The translations under genes were made by a program, and so were the position numbers. Below, piece by piece: positions 10,323-18,967 of a stretch of DNA of 64,000 bases; within the stretch, counting starts at the first letter, position 1, and every line of letters begins with the position of its first letter. The DNA comes from Pseudoprevotella muciniphila (lineage in GTDB: Bacteria > Bacteroidota > Bacteroidia > Bacteroidales > Bacteroidaceae), in assembly GCF_003265305.2 (NCBI RefSeq), contig NZ_CP033459.1, forward strand, positions 806,001 through 870,000, written 5' to 3'. The notes under the pieces are model-generated. The model was given only the letters and a program-made list of their open reading frames with translations. It had not been told where the DNA came from and ran no database searches.

Positions 10323-11090
10323 GAAAATTGAATGCCGTTCCAGAAAGTCGTCGATAAGCATACGCGCCATCGACACCTTACCGGGTATTTCGGGCAGACG
10401 GTCCTTGTCGAACCAGCCGCCCTTGCGCAGTTCTGAGCGCTGTAAATGGAGTTCCCCACCGGCATAGTCTGCCGTAAAGCCCACCATCAGTCCACTGGGA
10501 TAGGGCCAGGGCTGACTGCCGAAATAGCGTATATTATCCACATGGAGGTGCGTCTCTTCCCACACCTCGCGCTGCACACACGCTTCGAGTGTTTCGCCCG
10601 TCTCCACGAAGCCAGCCACAAGTCCCATGAAGTCGCCGCGGAAGTTGCGGCTCTGCACAAGGAGCATTTCGTTGCCGCGCGTAACAAGTACGATAATGGC
10701 GATGGCAAGCGAGGGCCATACTTCCTTGCCGCAGTTCGTACAGCGCTTGGAGATGTCGGTGTGGAGTTTCATCGGACCACCACAAACACCGCAAAACTTC
10801 GTGTTCTGGTCCCAATAGAGAATTTCGCGTCCCTTGCCCGCCATGTCGTACAACGGACGAGGCAGAATGTCGTACGAGGCGCGTAGCCCCACCATGCGGA
10901 ACCCCTCTGCCACAACAGGAGCATCCAACGCCACACAGCGGCATGGCACACCGTCAAGGTCGGGCAGACGATGCACGGTATGCCAACGCTCAAGCGCAAC
11001 GGGTGGGGCATCGCCGTCGGGTATGCCCCACCCTTTTTCTTCATTGCCTGAAAGCAGGATATTGTCCTGACAGAAGAGGAACCAGTACAT
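10320..11090 (-). CDS. nudC: NAD(+)/NADH diphosphatase (NudC-like, Nudix)
   Basis: A 256-residue protein with the NudC layout: an N-terminal substrate domain, a zinc ribbon (CGVCGG and CTNCG), the Nudix box (GFVETGETLEACVQREVWEE) and the NudC signature SQPWPYPS, all on one chain. The enzyme cleaves NADH or NAD+ to mononucleotides and can remove NAD caps from RNA in other bacteria. It lies between the phosphosugar mutase and RSH genes on the same strand, separated from both by repeat-bearing gaps. Confidence 0.93.
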   Translation of the reverse strand: MYWFLFCQDNILLSGNEEKGWGIPDGDAPPVALERWHTVHRLPDLDGVPCRCVALDAPVVAEGFRMVGLRASYDILPRPLYDMAGKGREILYWDQNTKFCGVCGGPMKLHTDISKRCTNCGKEVWPSLAIAIIVLVTRGNEMLLVQSRNFRGDFMGLVAGFVETGETLEACVQREVWEETHLHVDNIRYFGSQPWPYPSGLMVGFTADYAGGELHLQRSELRKGGWFDKDRLPEIPGKVSMARMLIDDFLERHSIF

Positions 11091-11117
11091 TAGTTGAAAG
11101 TTGAGAGTTGAGAGTTG

Positions 11118-11164
11118 TCCGGAATCTCCGGAAAATCCGGAATGTCCGGATACTCCGGAATTTC
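11118..11164. repeat. 9-bp-period repeat of TCCGGAAnn
   Basis: Five consecutive units (TCCGGAATC, TCCGGAAAA, TCCGGAATG, TCCGGATAC, TCCGGAATT) between the mutase and nudC genes. The unit is itself nearly palindromic. Confidence 0.75.
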
Positions 11165-11170
11165 CTATTA

Positions 11171-12925
11171 TCAGATCTCCAGCGATGCCATGACCGCCTC
11201 CACTTTCTTCATAGCCACTTCGCGCGCAGCGTCGTAGTCAGAGGCTGTCTGCATCTTGCCCTTTACTTCAACGTAGAACTTAATCTTCGGCTCCGTACCG
11301 CTCGGGCGCACACTCACCTTCGTGCCGTCGGCGGTGTACCATTGAAGCACGTTGCTTTTGGCAGGCATGTCGAGATCTGCGACATTGCCTTCGCCATCGG
11401 TAACCTTGAGGGTCTGATAGTCCTTCACACATACCACCTTCGATGCAGCCAGTTCTGTAGGCGGTGTTTCGCGGAAGCGCTGCATCATGGCTTTGATTTC
11501 GTCAGCACCGCTCTTGCCTGGTTTCACTACGTTGATGGTCTTGTTGAGTGTGAGGCCATATTCCTGATAGATGTCCATGAGCACATCGAAGAGTGTCTTG
11601 CCCTGATCCTTTGCCCAGGCGCAGATTTCTGCGAGCAATGAACAAGCACTTACTGCATCCTTGTCGCGCACGAAGTCCTCTGCCATGAAGCCATAACTTT
11701 CTTCGCCACCACCGATGTATTGCAGCGGACCATTGTCTTCGTGGATGGCTATCTCGCGGGCAATCCACTTGAAGCCGGTGTAGCAGTCGAACATCTTGAT
11801 GTTGTTCTTGTCGGCTATGGCTTTGATGAGTTCTGTCGTTACGATGGTCTTCACAATGAACTCATTGCCCTGCATCTTACCCTGAGCCTTGCGGTTCATG
11901 ATGATGTAGTAGAGGAAGATCATACAGGTCTGGTTGCCGTCAACGAGCACCCATTCGCCCTTGCTGTTCTTGCATGCCATACCCACACGGTCGGCATCGG
12001 GGTCGCTCGCCATAACGATGTCGGCATCAATTTTCTTTGCCAATTCGAGCGCCATAGTGAGGGCTTCGGCATTCTCGGGATTAGGACTGACCACAGTGGG
12101 GAAGTCGCCCGACTTGACCATCTGCTCCGGCACACAGTGTACGTTCTCGAAGCCCCAGAGTCTGAGCGACTGCGGGATGAGCATCATACCCGTGCCGTGA
12201 AGCGGTGTATAGACTATCTTGAGGTCTTTCTGACGCTTAATGCATTCGGGATCAATGCTGATGGAATGTACCTTGTCGAGGTAGATATCGTCTATTTCCT
12301 TGCCTATGATTTCGATAAGTGCAGGATTGCCTTCAAACTTGATGTCGGCCACGTCCACCTTGTTCACTTCGTCGATGATGCCTGTGTCGTGAGGACCGGT
12401 CACCTGCGCGCCGTCGTCCCAATAGGCTTTGTAGCCGTTGTATTCCTTTGGATTATGGCTGGCGGTGAGGATAATACCGCTCTGGCAGCCGAAATGGCGG
12501 ATAGCGAACGACATTTCGGGCGTGGGGCGCATATCTTCAAAGAGGTAAACCTTGATGCCGTTAGCGGAGAAGATATTGGCTGACGTCTCGGCAAACAGAC
12601 GGCTGTTGTTGCGGCAGTCGTGACCCACAACCACGGAAATCTGGTCGAGTTTGCCGGCAAACTGTTTGTTCAGGTAGTTCGACAAGCCCTGAGTGGCAGC
12701 ACCCACGGTGTAGATATTCATACGGTTGGTGCCGGGACCCATGATGCCGCGAAGACCACCCGTACCGAATTCCAAGGTCTGATAAAAACACTCAACGAGT
12801 TCTGTCTTGTCCTCATTGTCCAACATGGCCTGAACGCTCTTGCGCGTTGCTTCGTCGTAGAGCGGACTCTCAGCCCATACCTTTGCCACTTCTGAGCATT
12901 TGGCTAACAATTCTTGATTTTCCAT
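11171..12925 (-). CDS. Phosphohexose mutase (phosphoglucomutase/phosphomannomutase family)
   Basis: A 584-residue alpha-D-phosphohexomutase. The active-site serine loop TASHNPKEYNGYK, the metal loop DPDADRVG, the sugar loop GGEESYGF and the phosphate-binding RPSGTEPKIKFY are all present and in order. It moves phosphate between C1 and C6 of glucose or mannose, feeding glycogen, nucleotide sugar and envelope synthesis. A good promoter lies about 60 bases upstream. Specificity between glucose and mannose cannot be read from the sequence. Confidence 0.94.
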   Translation of the reverse strand: MENQELLAKCSEVAKVWAESPLYDEATRKSVQAMLDNEDKTELVECFYQTLEFGTGGLRGIMGPGTNRMNIYTVGAATQGLSNYLNKQFAGKLDQISVVVGHDCRNNSRLFAETSANIFSANGIKVYLFEDMRPTPEMSFAIRHFGCQSGIILTASHNPKEYNGYKAYWDDGAQVTGPHDTGIIDEVNKVDVADIKFEGNPALIEIIGKEIDDIYLDKVHSISIDPECIKRQKDLKIVYTPLHGTGMMLIPQSLRLWGFENVHCVPEQMVKSGDFPTVVSPNPENAEALTMALELAKKIDADIVMASDPDADRVGMACKNSKGEWVLVDGNQTCMIFLYYIIMNRKAQGKMQGNEFIVKTIVTTELIKAIADKNNIKMFDCYTGFKWIAREIAIHEDNGPLQYIGGGEESYGFMAEDFVRDKDAVSACSLLAEICAWAKDQGKTLFDVLMDIYQEYGLTLNKTINVVKPGKSGADEIKAMMQRFRETPPTELAASKVVCVKDYQTLKVTDGEGNVADLDMPAKSNVLQWYTADGTKVSVRPSGTEPKIKFYVEVKGKMQTASDYDAAREVAMKKVEAVMASLEI

Positions 12926-12985
12926 AATTTTTATATGTTTTTTTGATGTTTAAATTGCAAAAACTTATCTGTCGCTATTGTCTTG

Positions 12986-13016
12986 CAAAGATAAAGAATG
13001 GTTTTGAAAAATGCAA
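12986..13016 (-). promoter_or_regulatory. Promoter of the phosphohexose mutase gene
   Basis: On the minus strand a TTG (13016-13014) is followed after 20 bases by TATCTTTG (12993-12986), an exact TAnnTTTG box, giving a leader of about 55 bases. Confidence 0.65.
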
Positions 13017-13041
13017 TAACGACAAAAAAATAAATAATGAC

Positions 13042-13049
13042 TACTTTTG
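13042..13049 (+). promoter_or_regulatory. -7 box close to the HAD phosphatase start
   Basis: TACTTTTG matches TAnnTTTG and ends only 10 bases before the ATG at 13060, so the transcript may be nearly leaderless. No clear -33 TTG is seen at the expected spacing. Confidence 0.45.
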
Positions 13050-13059
13050 CAAAAAAAAC

Positions 13060-13698
13060 ATGATCAACCCTACCACATACATCTTCGACCTCGACGGCAC
13101 ACTGCTTGATACGCTCCAGGACCTCAAAGCCAGCACGAACCACGCGCTGCGTTCCCACGGACTTCCGGAACGTACGACAGAGGAAGTGCGACAGTTCGTG
13201 GGCAACGGCGTAAGAAAACTCATCGAAAGGGCTGTACCCGAAAACACACCGCAAGAAGTTCTCGAAGCGGTATTCGCCGATTTCCGGAAACACTATATGG
13301 ACCACTGCCTCGACGCGACAGCGCCCTATCCCGGCATCATCGACATGCTCCGACGGATCAAGGCGCAGGGCAAGCGCATGGCTATCGTAAGCAACAAACT
13401 CGACCCCGCCGTGAAGGAACTCAACGAACGGTTCTTCAAGGAATATATCGACCTGGCAGTGGGAGAGAGCGACACCGTGCGACGCAAACCGGCACCCGAC
13501 ATGGTGAACACCATACTGCAAACGCTCGGCATCACGAAAGAAGAAATGGTCTATGTGGGCGACTCGGAAGTGGACTTACAGACGGCACGCAACGCAGGAG
13601 TAGGGTGCATCAGCGTCCTCTGGGGCTTCCGCGACAAGGAAATCCTCATAGCCAACGGCGCCACCACCTTCGCCAAAACACCCGAAGAAATAAAATAA
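13060..13698 (+). CDS. HAD-family phosphatase, phosphoglycolate phosphatase-like
   Basis: A 212-residue haloacid-dehalogenase hydrolase of the Gph/PGMB subfamily: motif I FDLDGTLLDT with the nucleophile Asp, motif II IVSNK, motif III Lys within RRKPAPD, and motif IV VGDSEVDLQTA. The helical cap lies between motifs I and II. The start at 13060 is chosen over longer forms because motif I normally begins within ten residues of the N-terminus and because a promoter box sits just upstream. It is transcribed away from the phosphosugar mutase gene. The substrate may be phosphoglycolate or another small phosphate ester. Confidence 0.88.
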   Translation: MINPTTYIFDLDGTLLDTLQDLKASTNHALRSHGLPERTTEEVRQFVGNGVRKLIERAVPENTPQEVLEAVFADFRKHYMDHCLDATAPYPGIIDMLRRIKAQGKRMAIVSNKLDPAVKELNERFFKEYIDLAVGESDTVRRKPAPDMVNTILQTLGITKEEMVYVGDSEVDLQTARNAGVGCISVLWGFRDKEILIANGATTFAKTPEEIK

Positions 13699-13707
13699 GA
13701 GGAACAA

Positions 13708-13757
13708 CCACCGACAACCACCGACAACTTCCGACAACTTCCGACAACCACCGACCC
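13708..13757. repeat. 10-bp-period repeat of CCGACAACnn
   Basis: CCGACAACCA and CCGACAACTT units repeat after the HAD phosphatase gene. The same unit recurs at 20154-20190. Confidence 0.7.
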
Positions 13758-13871
13758 TTCCCCCAAAGCCAAAAAAAATCCGCGATAGGAAAGATGCTTC
13801 TTCTCGCGGACAAACTAAAAAAGGAATTAGAAAAAGGTAAAATTTCGGGAGTTTCACATAACTGCCCTTAT

Positions 13872-14315
13872 TTATCTTGCAGCCTTCAAGGTCTCGTAAG
13901 TTCCGTCATCGTAATACACGATAATTTCCTTAACCCGGCGCTGCTGTTTGTCAATTTTTTTCGCTTTACCCCGCTGCACCTCATGATCAGTTGTTACGGG
14001 TGCTGCCAGCACCGTTGGCTGCTGAGGTTGGTCGAAGAGATTCGGCTGAGTGTCTGTTGCATCTGCCACCTCTGGTTGCGAACCAGCTTCTCTGACCACC
14101 GCTCCGGTTCCAAACATTTCTCCCTCTCCAAACATCAGCCAATTCACATTCACTTCAGGTAGTGCTGCATGAATTGCCATCACGTGATTGTGAGTGGGGT
14201 TGGAACGACCAGCGAGTATGTTGGAAATCGAGGCGGAGGAAACTCGTATCTTTTTTGAAAACTCCTGCTGGTTCAAATTTAATTGTTCCATCAGTTGACG
14301 AATTCTTTCCTTCAT
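13872..14315 (-). CDS. XRE-family helix-turn-helix regulator
   Basis: A 147-residue protein with an N-terminal Cro/C1-type HTH (residues about 1-65: LNLNQQEFSKKIRVSSASIS, then ILAGRSNPTHNHVMAIHAAL). The following NWLMFGEGEMF is typical of phage-like and Bacteroidetes XRE repressors. The middle is low complexity, and the C-terminus (VKEIIVYYDDGTYETLK) is a short beta-rich tail. It faces an unusually AT-rich 1.1-kb gap upstream, which holds many copies of a TGTAAATT-like motif that could be its binding sites (inference). Confidence 0.85.
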   Translation of the reverse strand: MKERIRQLMEQLNLNQQEFSKKIRVSSASISNILAGRSNPTHNHVMAIHAALPEVNVNWLMFGEGEMFGTGAVVREAGSQPEVADATDTQPNLFDQPQQPTVLAAPVTTDHEVQRGKAKKIDKQQRRVKEIIVYYDDGTYETLKAAR

Positions 14316-15393
14316 TTTTTGCCTCTGAAATTTTCGTTTTTAAGATCCAACATTTTTGCAGGGGTCCTGCCACTGTCTTTTTTAACATCTTGCATCATGA
14401 CCCTGACACCTATTATTATATGCACATACACAATTAACGATGCCTCAGGGGCAAAAATGCCCTTTGTCAGTTAGACTTTGCAAAAGTAAACATAAATTTT
14501 AATAATCCAAAGAAAAATTAAAAAAAATTAACAGCAAATTTAAGTTTTATTAATATGTAAATTTTATAAATCAAAACGTAAATTTACATTATTGTCTTCA
14601 TGTTTATAAATATAAATTAACAGTCGTAAATATCAATTTGTAATTCACAATTACAAAAACGTGTAACTCATTGGTTCTAAGCAGCTATTTTTGATTTTTA
14701 GCCATAAAATCGCGGTTTTATGGGCATTTTTGGAGCAAAACCCGCCATTTATCTGATTTTCCACTTTCTTAGAAACGTGTAATTTGCTGATAACGAAATA
14801 CATAAATCATTAAAATCAATTTACAAGCATATCGCTTTATAAATGTAAATCAACTTATTTTATTTCAAAACATAAAGATTTAAGTTATAAAATCTTATTA
14901 TAATTTATATTTTTAATTTGTAAATTCACTTTAATTTTACATTCTAAAACCCCTCGTTTTTATGTATTTATATTTTGAAATGTAAATTACAAGGACATAA
15001 TTCAGGCAAAATGGCGAAAAAAGCAAAAAAAACTCCTCTCGCCGGGCAACGATGCGGATTTTTCCGGGAAACGCCGTCTCAAACGCTTTAATTTCAAGTA
15101 ACAATTTGGTAATCAGTTGATAGGAGCGAATAATTCTTGTCTGTGATTTTCTGTCTGAAAAATGGCTACCCCACTCCATTTTTCACTTTTCAAGCAAAAA
15201 AAAGGGATTTTCTTGACAGAAAACCCCTACTCTAACGCCATAATTTTTGAGAATTTATGTTTTAAGCAGGATTTTTGAATGAAATAGGAAGCCAAAAAAC
15301 TACCGGAATTTTCTATAAACGACTGGAACTTCCCGGATGTCCTGAAGACGTCTGGAGTTTCCTGATTTTTCCAATCGCCCCCCCAGAGATCCG
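14316..15393. other. AT-rich gene-free region with repeated TGTAAATT-like motifs
   Basis: About 1.1 kb without a credible gene. From 14500 to 15000 it is strongly AT-rich and carries many copies of a GTAAATT/AATTTAC motif, including a palindromic GTAAATTTAC. Within it are a hairpin CCATAAAA-TCGCGG-TTTTATGG (14702-14723), a direct repeat ACGTGTAA (14659-14666 and 14775-14782) and an inverted pair TTCTAAG/CTTAGAA (14675 and 14768). This could be a regulatory region, an unrecognised small RNA or a replication-related site. Confidence 0.5.
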
Positions 15394-16431
15394 TCAGTTA
15401 AGAATGAAAAAGAGAAGTTCCCTCATCAGGTCGCCATCCGAGGTGAATGGGTTCCCTACCCCCTTCGACCTGGCATCAGTCCGGCGGATGGCAGCGATGA
15501 TGTTCAGCACCTTCATCGGCTTGTAATTCGCCATGCCGGGCAGGATGTTTTTCCGGACAGGATAGGTGGAATTCAGGTCGAGCCAGGCTGCCAGTCCCCT
15601 CTCCGATTTGTCGGGAGAATAGTATGCCAGCATCAGTTGACGGAACAACCTGAATAGTATGGCAAGCAGCATCTGGATGGGATATGCCTTCTTGTTATTG
15701 TCAAAAAATTTCGCTATTTGAAAAACCTTCAGCGCGTTCTTTGTTACGATGGCGTCCGTGAATTCGAAATTATTGAACTCCTTGGAGATGCCCACATTTT
15801 CCATCACCATGTCCATCGTAACCATTTTCTCCCCTTCGGGCAGAGCGATGGAGAGTTTGTCGAGTTCCGTAACGACACGGCTCAGGTCTGTGCCCACATG
15901 GTCTGCCATGAGTTGTGCAGCATTGCCGTCGATGGACAGTCCCTTGCGGCGCAGGTAGTTCACGATGAACGCAGGCACCTTGTTTTCAAAAACCTTCTCC
16001 GTCTCGTAGAGCACCCCAACCTTCCCTATCAGTGTGCTCACCTTGAGCCGCTTGTCGAGTTTCTTGTGGCGGTAAGTCATGATGAGCACCGTGGTGGGCT
16101 GCGGCTTTTTCAGGTAGAACTCCAGGCGGTCGAAATCTTCAAGGTTCTGCGCCTCCTTCACGAGCACCACGAGCCGCTCGGCACCCATAGGGAAACCACG
16201 CGCCGTCATCATCACGGTGTCGATGTCCGTCTCGGCACCGAAGAGCGTAATCATATTGAAGTCGCGCTCCTCGGGCTTCACGAACGCATTCACCAAATCG
16301 TTCTCAAGTTGGTCGATATAGAAATCCTCCTCGCCCATCAGGAAATAGATGGGCGCCACCTTTCCAGCCTTCACGTCTTGCATGATGCTGTCGGGTGTAG
16401 GTGCCGTAGATTTCTTTGAAGAGTATGCCAT
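15394..16431 (-). CDS. holA: DNA polymerase III delta subunit
   Basis: A 345-residue clamp-loader delta subunit: the opening segment APIYFLMGEEDFYIDQLE, the middle VVLVKEAQNLEDFDRLEFYL and the C-terminal collar region (FRLFRQLMLAYY). Delta opens the beta sliding clamp so it can be loaded on DNA. Length and motif order fit Bacteroidetes HolA. The gene lies next to AMP nucleosidase on the same strand with a gap of only 15 bases, so the two are probably co-transcribed. Confidence 0.92.
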   Translation of the reverse strand: MAYSSKKSTAPTPDSIMQDVKAGKVAPIYFLMGEEDFYIDQLENDLVNAFVKPEERDFNMITLFGAETDIDTVMMTARGFPMGAERLVVLVKEAQNLEDFDRLEFYLKKPQPTTVLIMTYRHKKLDKRLKVSTLIGKVGVLYETEKVFENKVPAFIVNYLRRKGLSIDGNAAQLMADHVGTDLSRVVTELDKLSIALPEGEKMVTMDMVMENVGISKEFNNFEFTDAIVTKNALKVFQIAKFFDNNKKAYPIQMLLAILFRLFRQLMLAYYSPDKSERGLAAWLDLNSTYPVRKNILPGMANYKPMKVLNIIAAIRRTDARSKGVGNPFTSDGDLMRELLFFILN

Positions 16432-16446
16432 GAGTCAATAATGTAG

Positions 16447-17223
16447 TTACCAGTCGTATTTCAGGTGTCGGACAGTCTTACGCTGACCGATGATGAGTTT
16501 CATCGCCTCTATGCCGATGCGCACGTGTGTCTGCGCAAAGTTTTCCGTAACGTGGCGGTCGCTCGCCTCCGTTTTGATGCCTTCGGGCACCATCGGGTTG
16601 TCGCTAACCAACAGCAGTGCACCCGTGGGGATATGGTTGTAGAAGCCGCAGGAGAACAGTGTGGCGGTCTCCATATCTACAGCCATCGCCCGCGTCTGGA
16701 GCAGATACTCCTTAAACTTCTCGTCGTGCTCCCAGACGCGGCGGTTGGTGGTATATACCGTGCCTGTCCAGTAGTCCTGGCCGTTATCGCGAAGTGCCGT
16801 ACTCACAGCACGTTGCAGCATAAAGGCTGGCAGAGCAGGCACCTCCGTAGGCAGGTAGTCGTTCGACGTACCCTCACCCCTGATGCCGGCGAGCGGCAGG
16901 ATGTAGTCGCCAAGGTGCGTTTTCTCCGATATGCCGCCCGTCTTGCCCAGAAACAGGCATGCCTTGGGTTTCACGGCACTCAGCAGGTCCATAATCAGCG
17001 CGGCATTCGGACTGCCGATGCCGAAATTGATCATCGTGATGCCATCTGCAGTCACGGCGCGCATGTTCGAAGTATAGCCAGCCACTTCTGTTCCTGTCAG
17101 TTCGCAGAAGATGTCCACATACTTGTTGAAGTTTGTCAGCAATATATGCTCGCCAAACTCTGAAAGTTGCATGCCAGTATAGCGCTGCAACCAATTCTCT
17201 ACTATTTCTTGCCGGTTTCTCAT
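16447..17223 (-). CDS. amn: AMP nucleosidase
   Basis: A 258-residue nucleoside-phosphorylase-fold protein (ITMINFGIGSPNAALIMDLL, then CLFLGKTGGISEKTHLGDYI and VDMETATLFSCGF). The short AMP nucleosidase of Bacteroidetes hydrolyses AMP to adenine and ribose 5-phosphate. The ATG at 17223 is chosen because the long upstream extension in the same frame overlaps the divergent gene at 17263 and carries no family residues. A TAATTTTG box lies 27 bases upstream. Confidence 0.88.
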   Translation of the reverse strand: MRNRQEIVENWLQRYTGMQLSEFGEHILLTNFNKYVDIFCELTGTEVAGYTSNMRAVTADGITMINFGIGSPNAALIMDLLSAVKPKACLFLGKTGGISEKTHLGDYILPLAGIRGEGTSNDYLPTEVPALPAFMLQRAVSTALRDNGQDYWTGTVYTTNRRVWEHDEKFKEYLLQTRAMAVDMETATLFSCGFYNHIPTGALLLVSDNPMVPEGIKTEASDRHVTENFAQTHVRIGIEAMKLIIGQRKTVRHLKYDW

Positions 17224-17230
17224 AATTGAG

Positions 17231-17257
17231 TAATTTTGTATCCTGACTGCAAAATTA
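17231..17257. promoter_or_regulatory. Two divergent -7 boxes 11 bases apart
   Basis: TAATTTTG on the plus strand (17231-17238, with TTG at 17209-17211, 19 bases upstream) drives the gene at 17263. The same TAATTTTG on the minus strand (17257-17250) drives AMP nucleosidase. The two start sites face away across about 11 bases, so polymerases would compete. Confidence 0.55.
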
Positions 17258-17262
17258 AAAAA

Positions 17263-17718
17263 ATGATTCCAATCAACCTGCCACCCTACCCCATAAAAAC
17301 GACCACAAAAGATGGGCGTCGCATGATTTTCGACTTTCTGCGCCGCCGGTATGTGGCTCTGACGCCCGAAGAATGGGTCCGCCAGCACTTCGTCCACTAC
17401 CTCACCGACCATCTCGGCTACCCCGCTGCACTCATGGGCAACGAAGTAACCGTCAACGTGGGTGGCGTGGCACGACGCTGCGACACAGTCATCTACAACA
17501 AGCAGGGCGGCACACCGCGTGTCATTGTGGAGTACAAGGCACCCGAAATAAAAATTACACAGCAAGTCTTCACACAAATCAACGCCTACAACAGTGTCCT
17601 CCGAGCAGGCTACCTCTTCGTCAGCAACGGACTGACACACATCTGCTGCAAAATCGACTACGAAAACGGCACCTACAAATTCCTGCCGGAAGTGCCGCCA
17701 TACGAAACACTGAAATAG
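17263..17718 (+). CDS. Orphan type I restriction R-subunit N-terminal-like domain protein
   Basis: A 151-residue single-domain protein that resembles the nuclease domain found at the N-terminus of HsdR (HSDR_N_2 type): a PD-(D/E)xK layout with CDTVIYNKQGGTPRVIVEYK supplying Asp and Glu-x-Lys. There is no helicase part and no hsdM or hsdS nearby, so this is not a restriction enzyme subunit in context. Such stand-alone proteins are common in Bacteroidetes chromosomes; their role is unknown to me. The start at 17263 follows the promoter at 17231. Confidence 0.75.
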   Translation: MIPINLPPYPIKTTTKDGRRMIFDFLRRRYVALTPEEWVRQHFVHYLTDHLGYPAALMGNEVTVNVGGVARRCDTVIYNKQGGTPRVIVEYKAPEIKITQQVFTQINAYNSVLRAGYLFVSNGLTHICCKIDYENGTYKFLPEVPPYETLK

Positions 17719-17764
17719 TGCCCTGCTCCTATTGGTATTTGTAACAAAGAAAGTAAAAGAAATT

Positions 17765-18076
17765 ATGAACAAGGAAAAACAAAAGGCTATTTTGGCTGCA
17801 AAAAACTTTAGCGAACTGCTCGATGTCAAATATGGTAAAAGAGGCGAGCCGGAACGTGAGCGCTTCGAAGTTGATGCTATTGCTTTCTACATAGCTGAGG
17901 TTTTGAAGGCTGAACGTGAGGAGGCGGGTCTTACACAGCAACAACTGGCTGACAAAATTGGAACGAAGAAATCCTATATTTCCAAAGTAGAAAATGGTGA
18001 TACAGACGTCCATCTTTCCATATTGTCCAAAATCTTTGCCGGCTTGGGCAAAAGAGTTTCTTTGACAATAACTTAG
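17765..18076 (+). CDS. HigA-like XRE antitoxin or regulator
   Basis: A 103-residue protein whose C-terminal half is a Cro/C1-type HTH (AGLTQQQLADKIGTKKSYIS, then KVENGDTDVHLSILSKIFAG). The layout, with a helical N-terminus before the HTH, fits HigA-type antitoxins that pair with a HigB/RelE toxin. No toxin gene is visible on either side: upstream is the HSDR_N_2-like gene and downstream a MITE-like sequence. It is therefore an orphan or the survivor of a broken module. The start is the ATG at 17765. Confidence 0.75.
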   Translation: MNKEKQKAILAAKNFSELLDVKYGKRGEPERERFEVDAIAFYIAEVLKAEREEAGLTQQQLADKIGTKKSYISKVENGDTDVHLSILSKIFAGLGKRVSLTIT

Positions 18077-18170
18077 TCTTGTCTTTTGGGCATCTCCCTA
18101 ACGGGTAAGGCTTTCGTTGCCGCAACATTACTTCGACATCAAGCACCAAGCCAGTAACTTGTTCGATTTC

Positions 18171-18322
18171 GAGGGTGTTTCAAAATGAATTGAGTGCGCT
18201 GTCGCGCAGAAATCCTACAAATCTAACCAAATCTAACAAATTGATTTTCTGTCGATTATATTTTGTATGTTTTGTAATAATTCTCGCCTTTAGGCGACTT
18301 AATCAATTTTGACACATCCTCC
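18171..18322. mobile_element. MITE-like element with imperfect terminal inverted repeats
   Basis: The left end GAGGGTGTTTCAAAATGAAT and the reverse complement of the right end (GAGGATGTGTCAAAATTGAT) match in all but about four positions. The 152-bp body has no gene. Ends of the type GAGG-TGTGTCAAAAT are known from Bacteroidetes insertion sequences, so this is probably a non-autonomous derivative. Confidence 0.5.
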
Positions 18323-18383
18323 TTTAAGGTGCTACTTCCATAAGAAAGATGACACGGTTGCCCTATTTTTTTCTTTTTATTTG

Positions 18384-18391
18384 TACTTTTG
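18384..18391 (+). promoter_or_regulatory. -7 box for the 18415 gene
   Basis: TACTTTTG matches TAnnTTTG and lies 24 bases upstream of the ATG. Confidence 0.5.
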
Positions 18392-18414
18392 CATAAATCA
18401 ATAAAATACATATT

Positions 18415-18741
18415 ATGGAAACGTTAATAGTTATATTGTACATTGTATGGGGCATTCTCTGCCTTATTTTGTTCTTTAAGATTTGGGGTGCAACTAATGA
18501 CATTGCAGAAATGAAAGATATGATGCAACAATATTTGAATCCGAAGAACAATAATTCCCAAGGAAAAGGCGTGACTTCATTTGATAATATTAAAGTAGAA
18601 GTCGGAGATACTATTGTTAGAGTCAAAGATGGCAAAGAATACGAGGTAGTGGGAGTGCGTGATGATAGTATTGTCATAGATTTAGGTGGATTTAGCGGTT
18701 TGCGGACACTTCAACCAGAAGATTTTATCTTGAAAAAATAA
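18415..18741 (+). CDS. Small single-pass membrane protein
   Basis: A 108-residue protein with one N-terminal transmembrane helix (LIVILYIVWGILCLILFFKI) and a soluble C-terminal domain of beta character (VEVGDTIVRVKDGKEYEVVG). The tail ends in FSGLRTLQPEDFILKK. It resembles small conserved Bacteroidetes membrane proteins of unknown function. It has its own promoter and no obvious operon partner. Confidence 0.7.
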   Translation: METLIVILYIVWGILCLILFFKIWGATNDIAEMKDMMQQYLNPKNNNSQGKGVTSFDNIKVEVGDTIVRVKDGKEYEVVGVRDDSIVIDLGGFSGLRTLQPEDFILKK

Positions 18742-18817
18742 TTCTTTGCACTTCCAAACAAGTGGCGTTTGGCTATTAAAATGGAAGTAAAACAAAAGGT
18801 CTTGCCCTTAAATAGAC

Positions 18818-18854
18818 TTTTCTGCATCATTTTTCTATAATTTGATGCAGAAAA
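18818..18854. repeat. 12-bp perfect inverted repeat
   Basis: TTTTCTGCATCA (18818-18829) and TGATGCAGAAAA (18843-18854) form a hairpin in the gap before kdsC. There is no T-run after it, so it is a weak terminator candidate or a protein-binding site. Confidence 0.45.
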
Positions 18855-18935
18855 TCCTATATCAAGAATGTCTATTTTTTGATGCGGTTACCGTGCTTTT
18901 TTTCTTCTTTGCGACAAAATACCGCATTTTTTCAT

Positions 18936-18943
18936 TATATTTG
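18936..18943 (+). promoter_or_regulatory. -7 box for kdsC
   Basis: TATATTTG matches TAnnTTTG, 24 bases before the kdsC ATG; a TTTG lies farther upstream at 18908, at a spacing longer than usual. Confidence 0.5.
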
Positions 18944-18967
18944 CACCTTATATAATAGGAAACCATC

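Noticed and set aside
12943-13059. N-terminal extension of the HAD phosphatase frame
   Set aside because: It crosses the promoter region; motif I begins right after the 13060 ATG.
17224-17829. N-terminal extension of the AMP nucleosidase frame
   Set aside because: It overlaps two divergent genes and has no family residues; the 17223 ATG has a proper promoter.
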